A DNA stretch of 21,645 bases from UBA1014 sp964344035. Lineage in GTDB: Bacteria; SAR324; NAC60-12. The notes below the pieces were generated by a model, which was not told where the DNA came from, searched no databases, and saw only the letters and a list, made by a program, of their open reading frames with translations. A program made the translations under genes and the position numbers. Shown here piece by piece: positions 15,583 to 21,645 of the stretch (position 1 is the first letter of the stretch; every line of letters begins with the position of its first letter). The DNA is taken from contig CAYFLK010000063.1 of NCBI GenBank assembly GCA_964344035.1, positions 1 through 21,645 of the forward strand. The letters are read 5' to 3'.

Positions 15583-16134
15583 ATGGAGGAAATTCGAATT
15601 CATGGAAGAGGGGGCCAAGGGGGTGTGATCGCCTCGAAAGTACTGGCGGTAGCCATGTTCTCTGAAGGCAAGCAGGTGCAGGCGTTTCCAAAATTCGGGG
15701 TGGAGCGCAGGGGTGCACCGATAGAAGCTTTTCTGCGCGTCGACAGCGAAAAGATCCTGATCCGCAGTGAAATAGATTCTCCTGACCACGTGGTTGTGCT
15801 GGATGAAACATTGCTGGATGTGATCGATGTCACAGCGGGGCTGGTGGAACAAGGCTGGGTATTGATCAACTCCGGGATGCGGCCCGAACAGTTCGTTTCC
15901 TTCAAGCAAAATCGTGTGGCCACGGTGGACGCGGGAGGGATTGCCGTCGCGCATCATCTGGGAAGCAAAAACGCTCCCATTGTGAACACTGCGATATGCG
16001 GTGCATTCGCAAGGTACAGCGGACTGGTGGCAATCGAATCGGTGTGCGCTGCGATTCAGGAGGAAATTCCGGCGAATGCCGAGAATAACATCGAAGCTGC
16101 CCGTGAAGCTTATGAAGCGACTTTATTCATGTAA
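15583..16134 (+). CDS. 2-oxoacid:acceptor oxidoreductase gamma subunit
   Basis: This 183-residue subunit belongs to the pyruvate/ketoisovalerate oxidoreductase gamma family (about 180-190 residues). It opens with the family signature IRIHGRGGQGGVIASKVLA and continues with FGVERRGAPIEAFLRV; these mark the CoA- or substrate-side domain. The start is one of three adjacent codons (GTG 15577, ATG 15580, ATG 15583). GGAGG at 15573-15577 is best spaced to 15583. The next gene starts 22 bases after its stop. In the four-gene layout here it corresponds to the first subunit of phenylglyoxylate dehydrogenase (PadE) or to PorC/PorG. Confidence 0.92.
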   Translation: MEEIRIHGRGGQGGVIASKVLAVAMFSEGKQVQAFPKFGVERRGAPIEAFLRVDSEKILIRSEIDSPDHVVVLDETLLDVIDVTAGLVEQGWVLINSGMRPEQFVSFKQNRVATVDAGGIAVAHHLGSKNAPIVNTAICGAFARYSGLVAIESVCAAIQEEIPANAENNIEAAREAYEATLFM

Positions 16135-16156
16135 CCATACATAGGGAGCGAAACAG

Positions 16157-17911
16157 ATGCCTGATGTAAAACCGATCGTGTATCAAACGATGGCGGATAT
16201 ACCTGAACGTGTGGTTTCCGAAGGCAGCATGCTCTGGAATAAAACCGGTTCGTGGCGATACCTCAAACCACGGTATCAGGATTCAGTTCCACCTTGCAAC
16301 CAGGGATGCCCCGCAGGCAATGACATTGAAGGGTTCATCGAACTGGCCGCGGCCGGTGAATATCTTAAGGCATGGCTGCTGCTGAAAGAAGAAAACCCTT
16401 TTCCCGCGGTCTGCGGGCGTGTCTGCTACCATCCCTGTGAAAAGGCCTGCAACCGTGGGCAACTGGACCACTCATTGGCTATTCACGCACTGGAACGCTT
16501 TGTTGCCGACCAGATGGCGGATACTGAATATGCTGGAAAAAAAGCCCCTGTTTCTGGGAAAAAAGTCGTGGTGATAGGTTCCGGGCCTTCCGGATTAACC
16601 GCCGCATACCATCTTGCGCGCATGGGACATGCGGTCCAGGTTTTCGAGTCATACCCATTGCCAGGGGGGATGCTGCGGTATGGAATCCCGGAATACCGGC
16701 TGCCGAAACTTGTCCTTGACCGGGAAATCGAGGCGATCCGTCGTACAGGCGTACTTATCCGGTGCAACTGTAAAATCGGGGATGCCATGGACTGGAGCGA
16801 ACTTAAGCAATTCGATGCAGTCTATGTCAGTGTCGGCGCACATCAAAACCGTGAACTGGCGATTCCGGGAGAAGACGCGGGAAACGTGCTGCCCGCGCTC
16901 GATTTCCTCGCAAAGGCGGCGAAAAAGGAAGTTTCTGAAATGTGCGGAGAAAACGTTATCATCGGGGGCGGCAACTCCGCGGTCGATGCTGCACGGACAG
17001 TCCTTAGACTGGGGGGAAAAGCGTCTATTTATTATCAGCGTTCACGCAGGGAAATGCCCGCTTTTGCAGAGGAACTGGCGGAGTGTGAGAGGGAAGGCGC
17101 AAAGGTGTACACGCTTTCGCAGCCTGTAAGAATCATAACTGCTGAAGGGGTGGTGAAAGAAATCGAAATGAGGAGGACAAAACTGGGGGAACCGGATGAT
17201 TCCGGGAGACGCAGGCCGGTCCCTATCCCCGGCAGTGAATATTTGGTAAAAACCAACCGTGTCATCACTGCCATCGGTGAAACTTCCGCGCTTGGCTTCC
17301 TTCCTCCTGAAATCCGCACTGTCCACGGACGGATCAGCATCAGTCCCGATGGCAGGACCAGCCTCCCTGGAGTGTATGCCGGTGGAGACGCAGCGCTTTC
17401 GGTACATGATGTCGCCACTGCCATTGGATCAGGCAAAGTGGCGGCATGCACGATTGATTCATGGTTTGCCCGGAAAAATAAATTGTTCAAAACCGATGCT
17501 TACGTCATCGGCACAAACGGCGCGGTTTCTGTTGCGCGCTACCGGAATACCGGACAGGCCCATGCCAGGAACAGGGGCAGCAGAAAAGTGATTGGATTTG
17601 CCGATCTGAATCTGGATTACTTCGAAATTCAAGCCCGGGAAAAGATCCAGAAAATGACGGTCGCACAAAGAATCGGAGGATTTGCTGAAGTCGATCAAGG
17701 ACTCCAGAAAACACGTGCTCCTTTTGAAGCACAGCGCTGTTTCCACTGCGGGGTCTGTAACTCATGCGACAATTGCTATGTTTACTGTCCGGACATTGCA
17801 ATCAGCAAAGTCAACGGCGGGTATGCGATAGACATGGACTATTGCAAAGGCTGTGGAATCTGTGTGCATGAATGTCCACGCGCCGCCATGATAATGGAGA
17901 AGGAGCGATGA
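16157..17911 (+). CDS. FAD-dependent NAD(P)H oxidoreductase fused to a two-cluster ferredoxin, oxidoreductase subunit
   Basis: A 584-residue electron-transfer subunit. The N-terminal part has the Cys arrangement of the glutamate-synthase small chain for iron-sulfur clusters (Cys47, Cys51; then Cys86, Cys90, Cys94, Cys98). A FAD-binding site follows (VVVIGSGPSGLTAAYHLA, 137-154), then a second dinucleotide site for NAD(P)H (VIIGGGNSAVDAAR, 267-280) and the closing FAD motif GVYAGGDAA (405-413). The last ~60 residues are a 2[4Fe-4S] ferredoxin: Cys534, 537, 540, 544 and Cys563, 566, 569, 573, with extra Cys at 528 and 531. In phenylglyoxylate dehydrogenase the FAD subunit (PadH) and ferredoxin-like subunit (PadF) are separate; here they are one chain. 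The gene is preceded by AGGGAG (16143-16148) and overlaps the alpha gene by four bases. It would pass electrons between the TPP-bearing subunits and NAD(P). Confidence 0.93.
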   Translation: MPDVKPIVYQTMADIPERVVSEGSMLWNKTGSWRYLKPRYQDSVPPCNQGCPAGNDIEGFIELAAAGEYLKAWLLLKEENPFPAVCGRVCYHPCEKACNRGQLDHSLAIHALERFVADQMADTEYAGKKAPVSGKKVVVIGSGPSGLTAAYHLARMGHAVQVFESYPLPGGMLRYGIPEYRLPKLVLDREIEAIRRTGVLIRCNCKIGDAMDWSELKQFDAVYVSVGAHQNRELAIPGEDAGNVLPALDFLAKAAKKEVSEMCGENVIIGGGNSAVDAARTVLRLGGKASIYYQRSRREMPAFAEELAECEREGAKVYTLSQPVRIITAEGVVKEIEMRRTKLGEPDDSGRRRPVPIPGSEYLVKTNRVITAIGETSALGFLPPEIRTVHGRISISPDGRTSLPGVYAGGDAALSVHDVATAIGSGKVAACTIDSWFARKNKLFKTDAYVIGTNGAVSVARYRNTGQAHARNRGSRKVIGFADLNLDYFEIQAREKIQKMTVAQRIGGFAEVDQGLQKTRAPFEAQRCFHCGVCNSCDNCYVYCPDIAISKVNGGYAIDMDYCKGCGICVHECPRAAMIMEKER

Positions 17912-19062
17912 GAAAAGTGCTGATGGGCAATCATGCCGCAAGTTGGGGGGCGCGGTTGTCGAGGGTGCAGATGATTGCTGCATACCCGATTACTCCGCAG
18001 ACGCATATAGTCGAGGAACTCTCTGAGATGTGCGGGGACGGCAGTCTGCGGGCCAAGTTTCTCAAGGTCGAATCCGAACATTCCGCAATGGCCTCAGTGA
18101 TTGCCGCGGAAAGCGCCGGAGTGAGATCGTTCACCGCGACCTCTTCGAGCGGTCTTGCCTTGATGCATGAAATGCTTCATTGGGCGGCAGGCGCGCGTCT
18201 GCCGATTGTGATGGTCAACGTCAACCGCGCCCTTGCGCCGGGCTGGAACATCTGGGCTGACCAGGGTGACTCCCTGGCGCAGCGTGACACCGGTTGGATC
18301 CAGTTCTATGTTGAAGACAACCAGGAGGTGCTCGATTCGGTCATCATGGGTTATCGGCTGGCGGAAAAAGTAAACCTGCCGGTGATGATCTGTTACGATG
18401 CCTTTTACCTCAGTCACACATATGAACCGGTAGATATCCCGGCACAGGAAGAGGTCGATCAGTGGCTGCCCGGATATGACCCGGAATGCTTTCTTGATCC
18501 GGAAAACCCGCATGCGTTTAACGGCCTGGTTATGCCGGGACATTACATGGAGATTCGCTACAAGCTGCAGAAGGCCCATGATGAAGCGGAAAACCTGGTT
18601 GATGACATCGGTTATTCTTTTGGTGAGCAATTCGGTCGGAGCTACGGTGCTGTTGAAGCAGTCGAATGCGAGGACGCCGATTTGATTCTTGTCACCAGCA
18701 GCAGCGCCACCAGTCCCGCGAGGATGGTGATAAAACGCCTGCGCGATGAGGGGAAAAAAGTGGGCCTGCTGAAAATCCGCATGTTTCGCCCGTTTCCCAC
18801 GGAAGCCGTCAGGGAAGTGCTGAAAGGCTGCCACAAGGCTGTTGTTGTCGACCGCAATTTCAGCTGGGGAAAAAGCGGCATCTTTGCCGGGGAAATCCGC
18901 GGTGTCATGGCTAACACTTCTGAGACACCGTTGATATACGGTTACATAGCAGGTCTCGGGGGAAGGAGCATAACCCCGGAGTTGCTGTATGAAATTGTCA
19001 CCGAGGCCGCGGAAAATCCTCTCCCGGAAACACTCGCGGTTTGGAAAGGATTGCACGCATGA
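17908..19062 (+). CDS. 2-oxoacid:acceptor oxidoreductase alpha subunit
   Basis: This 384-residue subunit carries the pyrimidine-binding half of the thiamine diphosphate site in 2-oxoacid:ferredoxin oxidoreductases. Signatures are YPITPQTHIVEELSE (26-40), KVESEHSAMASVIAAESAG (53-71) with the conserved Glu and SFTATSSSGLALMHE, plus the core stretch DQGDSLAQRDTGWIQFYVED. The C-terminal part (about 225-384) is the second Rossmann-like domain (LILVTSSSATSPARMV). The ATG at 17908 with GGAG just before it, and the ATGA overlap with the previous gene, set the start; a longer frame from 17872 is not needed. It overlaps the beta gene by four bases, so the subunits are made together. Confidence 0.94.
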   Translation: MRKVLMGNHAASWGARLSRVQMIAAYPITPQTHIVEELSEMCGDGSLRAKFLKVESEHSAMASVIAAESAGVRSFTATSSSGLALMHEMLHWAAGARLPIVMVNVNRALAPGWNIWADQGDSLAQRDTGWIQFYVEDNQEVLDSVIMGYRLAEKVNLPVMICYDAFYLSHTYEPVDIPAQEEVDQWLPGYDPECFLDPENPHAFNGLVMPGHYMEIRYKLQKAHDEAENLVDDIGYSFGEQFGRSYGAVEAVECEDADLILVTSSSATSPARMVIKRLRDEGKKVGLLKIRMFRPFPTEAVREVLKGCHKAVVVDRNFSWGKSGIFAGEIRGVMANTSETPLIYGYIAGLGGRSITPELLYEIVTEAAENPLPETLAVWKGLHA

Positions 19063-19955
19063 GAAACGAATATCCCCCGGAAGAACTGATGACGTCCGGG
19101 CACCTGGCCTGTCAAGGCTGCGGCGGGGCGATGATAATGCGTCACTGTCTGAAAGCCCTTGGAAAGGACACTGTGTGCGTCATCCCCGCTTCTTGCTGGT
19201 CCATCATTGCCGGGAACTGGCCTTACAGTACTTTAGAAGTGCCCGTGATGCACACGGCTTTTGAAACCGCCGGGGCGGCTGCCTCGGGGATCAAGGCAGC
19301 ACTGGAAATCAAAGGCAGGAAGAACACAAATGTGCTGGCGTTCGCGGGTGACGGCGGGACGTTCGACATCGGTCTTCAATCACTCTCGGGCGCCACTGAA
19401 CGCAACGAGGACATCATCTACGTCTGTTACGATAACGAAGCGTACATGAACACCGGAATTCAGCGGTCCTCGGCAACCCCGGAAAAAGCGTGGACCACCA
19501 CTACCCCGGATACATTCCCCAAGGAAGGACCGAAAAAGAACATCATACAGATCCTCTGCGCGCACAAAATCCCCTACTGTGCCACGGCGAACGTTGCCTG
19601 GCCGCAGGACCTGGTAAACAAGGTAAAAAAAGCTGCCGCTATCCGAGGGACCACTTTCATTCACGCTTTTTCTCCCTGCCCCCCGGGATGGAAGATTCCC
19701 TCAGAAAAAAGCATCGAGGTCGCCCGTCTTGCCGTTCACACCAAGGTTTTTCCTCTTTATGAAGTGATAAACGGCGAGGAGTATCACATCAACGTGGAAC
19801 CTGAAGACCTGCCGGTGGAATCATACCTTAAGGCACAGGGGCGCTTTGCCCATCTTGGGGAAGATGATATCGAGCAAATCCAGAGCAGGGTGGATTATGA
19901 ATGGAAGGTCCTTCTCCAGAGGTCGATGATGGAGTCCTACCAGATGGTGATGTAA
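19059..19955 (+). CDS. 2-oxoacid:acceptor oxidoreductase beta subunit, thiamine diphosphate-binding
   Basis: This 298-residue subunit binds the diphosphate of thiamine diphosphate. It has the family CxxC near the start (HLACQGCGGAMI, Cys18 and Cys21) that joins other Cys (such as Cys46 and Cys209-type positions) in a [4Fe-4S] cluster, the TPP motif GDGGTFDIGLQSLSGATERN (97-116), and the catalytic loop YDNEAYMNTGIQRS (124-137). Length fits PorB/PadI-type subunits. The start at ATG 19059 overlaps the alpha stop by four bases. The 70 bases between its stop and the convergent downstream gene hold no clear intrinsic terminator. Confidence 0.94.
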   Translation: MRNEYPPEELMTSGHLACQGCGGAMIMRHCLKALGKDTVCVIPASCWSIIAGNWPYSTLEVPVMHTAFETAGAAASGIKAALEIKGRKNTNVLAFAGDGGTFDIGLQSLSGATERNEDIIYVCYDNEAYMNTGIQRSSATPEKAWTTTTPDTFPKEGPKKNIIQILCAHKIPYCATANVAWPQDLVNKVKKAAAIRGTTFIHAFSPCPPGWKIPSEKSIEVARLAVHTKVFPLYEVINGEEYHINVEPEDLPVESYLKAQGRFAHLGEDDIEQIQSRVDYEWKVLLQRSMMESYQMVM

Positions 19956-20025
19956 AGACGGGAATCAGTTATAAACCAGGCAGGTTTGCGCATCACCTGA
20001 ATACGCGTCTGTCCTGATGCGTGAA

Positions 20026-21318
20026 TCATCGCAACAGGCAATCCAGCTTTTCCAGCAGCAGGTCGATTTCCGACAGCGTGTTGTAATGCACCGGACCGAC
20101 ACGGACCACACCGCCTTTTTCCTCCAGCCCCATTGCACGCACAGCTTCAAGGGCGTAATTGTGCCCGTGCCAGACAAATACATTTTCCGTGGAAAGAAAT
20201 TCAGAAATCGTTTTCGGTGATTGTCCTTCCACTGTGAAGGAAACAGTGGGGACCCTTTTGTCAAGAGAGTCGAGGTCGCTGATCCCCCGGATGGTTACCC
20301 CCGGCAGTTGCTTCAATCCCTCGATCAGCCGGTAACTTAACCGGGTTTCGTATTTGCGGATTGCGCTCATCGCCGAACACAGCCGTTCGCGTCTGTTGTA
20401 GAAACCGGGGCCAGTTGTGGAGTGATTCTGTTTCCACACTGGTTGTTCATCTCCAACATGCGAAGCTAGCCATTCCAGGTATTCGATAACCCCCAATGTC
20501 GCCGACTGCCCTTCGTGCGACTGGGTTCCGGTTTCAAATTTCCCGGGAGGATTTTCATCCGCGGGGCGGACCCTGTAGGCTTCCAGTTCGTCAAGCAGTT
20601 CGTAGCGTCCCCACAACACTCCCTGGTGGGGGCCGAAGAATTTATATGGAGAACAGACCAGGAAATCGCATCCCAGCGCCTGCACGTCGGTAATTCCATG
20701 GGGCACATACTGCACTGCATCGACATAGACAAGAGCCCCGTATTGACTGGCAACGCGGGTGATTCCCTGAACATTGTTGATAGTGCCGAGGCAGTTGCTC
20801 GCGTAGTTTATGGCCGCCAGTTTGACATCCCCCGGCGCAAGCAGTCTTTCAAGGTCCTCCATCCGGTATTCATAGGTTTCAGCATCAAATTCCAGCCAGC
20901 GCACCTCCATCCCCCTGTCTTCCGCAAGCTGTGTCCAGGGTGTGACATTAGCGTCATGGTCCATGCGCGTCAGCAGCAGAACATCACGTGCTGTGAATCC
21001 GCGTCCCAGCGCGCGTGAAATCGAGTACGTCAGGCTGGTCATGTTGGGACCGAAGACGATTTCCTTTGCCGAAGGGGCGTTGAGCAGATCCGCCATTCCC
21101 TGGTGTGCCTCCTCCAGTTCACGGTCCGAATCACGTGAAGTGCGGGAACTTCCGCCATGATTGGCATTCATGTGCACCAGGTAATGACGCATCCGGTTCA
21201 GCACTTGCTGAGGGACCTGGGTTCCGGCTGGATTGTCCAGGTAAACGCGTGGAACACCATTGTCTTCTAAAGACAGTGCAGGGAATTGTTGCCTGACAGT
21301 GTCGATATTAAAAGTCAT
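20026..21318 (-). CDS. Class V aminotransferase, cysteine-desulfurase-like group
   Basis: A 430-residue PLP enzyme of the fold-type I, class V family that contains SufS and IscS. PLP contacts visible are His121 (MDHDANV), Asp200 (VDAVQ) and the Schiff-base Lys226 (CSPYKFFGPHQG). The region where SufS carries its catalytic Cys (GHHC) reads HGHNYALEA here, with Tyr in place of Cys, as I recall for the family called cysteine desulfurase-like (TIGR01976). It is therefore unlikely to release sulfur by the persulfide route; a racemase, lyase or decarboxylase role is as plausible. It is convergent with the oxidoreductase operon and not obviously linked to it. No strong ribosome binding site is seen before ATG 21318. 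Confidence 0.9.
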   Translation of the reverse strand: MTFNIDTVRQQFPALSLEDNGVPRVYLDNPAGTQVPQQVLNRMRHYLVHMNANHGGSSRTSRDSDRELEEAHQGMADLLNAPSAKEIVFGPNMTSLTYSISRALGRGFTARDVLLLTRMDHDANVTPWTQLAEDRGMEVRWLEFDAETYEYRMEDLERLLAPGDVKLAAINYASNCLGTINNVQGITRVASQYGALVYVDAVQYVPHGITDVQALGCDFLVCSPYKFFGPHQGVLWGRYELLDELEAYRVRPADENPPGKFETGTQSHEGQSATLGVIEYLEWLASHVGDEQPVWKQNHSTTGPGFYNRRERLCSAMSAIRKYETRLSYRLIEGLKQLPGVTIRGISDLDSLDKRVPTVSFTVEGQSPKTISEFLSTENVFVWHGHNYALEAVRAMGLEEKGGVVRVGPVHYNTLSEIDLLLEKLDCLLR

Positions 21319-21366
21319 GTCGATTCATTCGCCGGTTTTTCGTGGTCGCTGTTTTTTATCGTTTTC

Positions 21367-21396
21367 ATAATAAAAACGCGTAGGCATGATAACCAA
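21367..21396 (-). promoter_or_regulatory. Possible sigma-70 promoter of the aminotransferase gene
   Basis: On the minus strand TTGGTT (complement of 21391-21396) and TATTAT (complement of 21367-21372) lie 18 bases apart, about 50 bases before ATG 21318. The -10 matches five of six consensus bases, the -35 only three. Confidence 0.3.
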
Positions 21397-21595
21397 TGCC
21401 GGTTTTAACTTCCAGCAAAAGCCCTGAGCCGTCCTTGCGGCTTGCACTTGTCGGGTATAAAAGTGAGCTTACACGGAAGCTCGGTAAATGGCATTCATTT
21501 TACTATTCACCGTGGAACTTCATTCGTCGCGGACTCAGCATGTGTACGAATTGTTGAATAGAAGTGAAGGCGCTTTCCAAACGAATATTTTTTTA

Positions 21596-21645
21596 GGCTC
21601 TGTTCGAGTTAAGTGTTGATTATCCAGCAACACAGCTAAGATATG
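21596..21645 (+). mobile_element. Possible terminal inverted repeat of an insertion sequence, cut by the window end
   Basis: The window ends with GGCTCTGTTCGAGTTAAGTG and following bases, which look like the outer end of a transposon: a GG-CTCTGTTC start after a T-rich run. Similar starts occur in IS ends that I remember only loosely (for example the IS1595 type). No transposase is visible because the sequence stops 50 bases in. Confidence 0.25.

Larger units (their letters stand above)
21319..21645. other. Non-coding right edge
   Basis: I see no gene in these 327 bases. They hold the promoter candidate listed above, an imperfect inverted repeat (GTAAATG at 21484-21490 facing CATTTTAC at 21496-21503, operator-like) and a possible insertion-sequence end from 21596. 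Confidence 0.4.

Noticed and set aside
15340..15957. 205-residue minus-strand frame spanning the XRE-cupin and gamma genes
   Set aside because: It crosses two well-supported plus-strand genes and has no recognisable domain.
18094..19056. 320-residue minus-strand frame opposite the alpha subunit
   Set aside because: It is antisense to an unmistakable oxidoreductase gene and is rich in His, Arg and Gln as shadows of G+C-rich genes usually are.

Overview
The window looks like a chromosomal segment from an anaerobic, multi-replacement Desulfobacterota-type bacterium. The inference rests on one run of genes: a Cache-like sensor kinase with receiver-only response regulators, an SLC13/DASS transporter, and a 2-oxoacid:acceptor oxidoreductase carrying an iron-sulfur/FAD subunit. 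The assignment is by gene content and by resemblance of the kinase to a family I associate with that phylum; no rRNA or other marker gene is present. I see no tRNA, rRNA or CRISPR array.

Left part (1-5780): a possible type I (RTX-like) secretion locus. A 45-residue basic small protein is followed, 17 bases on, by a very acidic 402-residue protein. Its core is 16 tandem 18-residue units, each made of two nonapeptide halves carrying Asp-Gly-Ser. A near-perfect intrinsic terminator follows. Then come an ABC exporter gene of the HlyB/LapB type and a membrane fusion protein of the HlyD type with a cyclic-nucleotide-binding domain fused to its N terminus. The exporter gene has an in-frame TAA at codon 57, and its ATPase has lost the first Walker A glycine, the Q-loop glutamine and the LSGGQ signature. 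The two transporter genes are visibly more A+T-rich than the rest of the window. No TolC-type gene is seen.

Middle part (5781-9355): a gamma-butyrobetaine/trimethyllysine dioxygenase-like gene broken by one in-frame TGA where its relatives have a Trp or Phe codon; a protein with a pyruvate-phosphate-dikinase-type ATP-binding domain and no phosphotransfer domains; and two possible small genes on the minus strand, between genes otherwise separated by long gaps.

Right part (9356-19955): eleven genes, all on the plus strand and mostly tightly spaced. Order: membrane histidine kinase, receiver, short degenerate kinase-like protein, receiver, receiver, DASS transporter, XRE-cupin regulator, then a four-gene 2-oxoacid oxidoreductase (gamma; FAD/NAD(P)H plus ferredoxin fusion; alpha; beta). 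The last four overlap or nearly abut. The FAD subunit suggests an NAD(P)-linked enzyme resembling the phenylglyoxylate dehydrogenase (Pad) layout. A simple reading is that the kinase senses a small carboxylic acid, the DASS protein imports it, and the oxidoreductase oxidises it or its 2-oxoacid product, with the XRE-cupin protein as local regulator. The substrate cannot be read from the sequence.

Right edge (20026-21645): a convergent class V aminotransferase of the cysteine-desulfurase-like group, then a non-coding stretch that ends with a possible insertion-sequence terminus.
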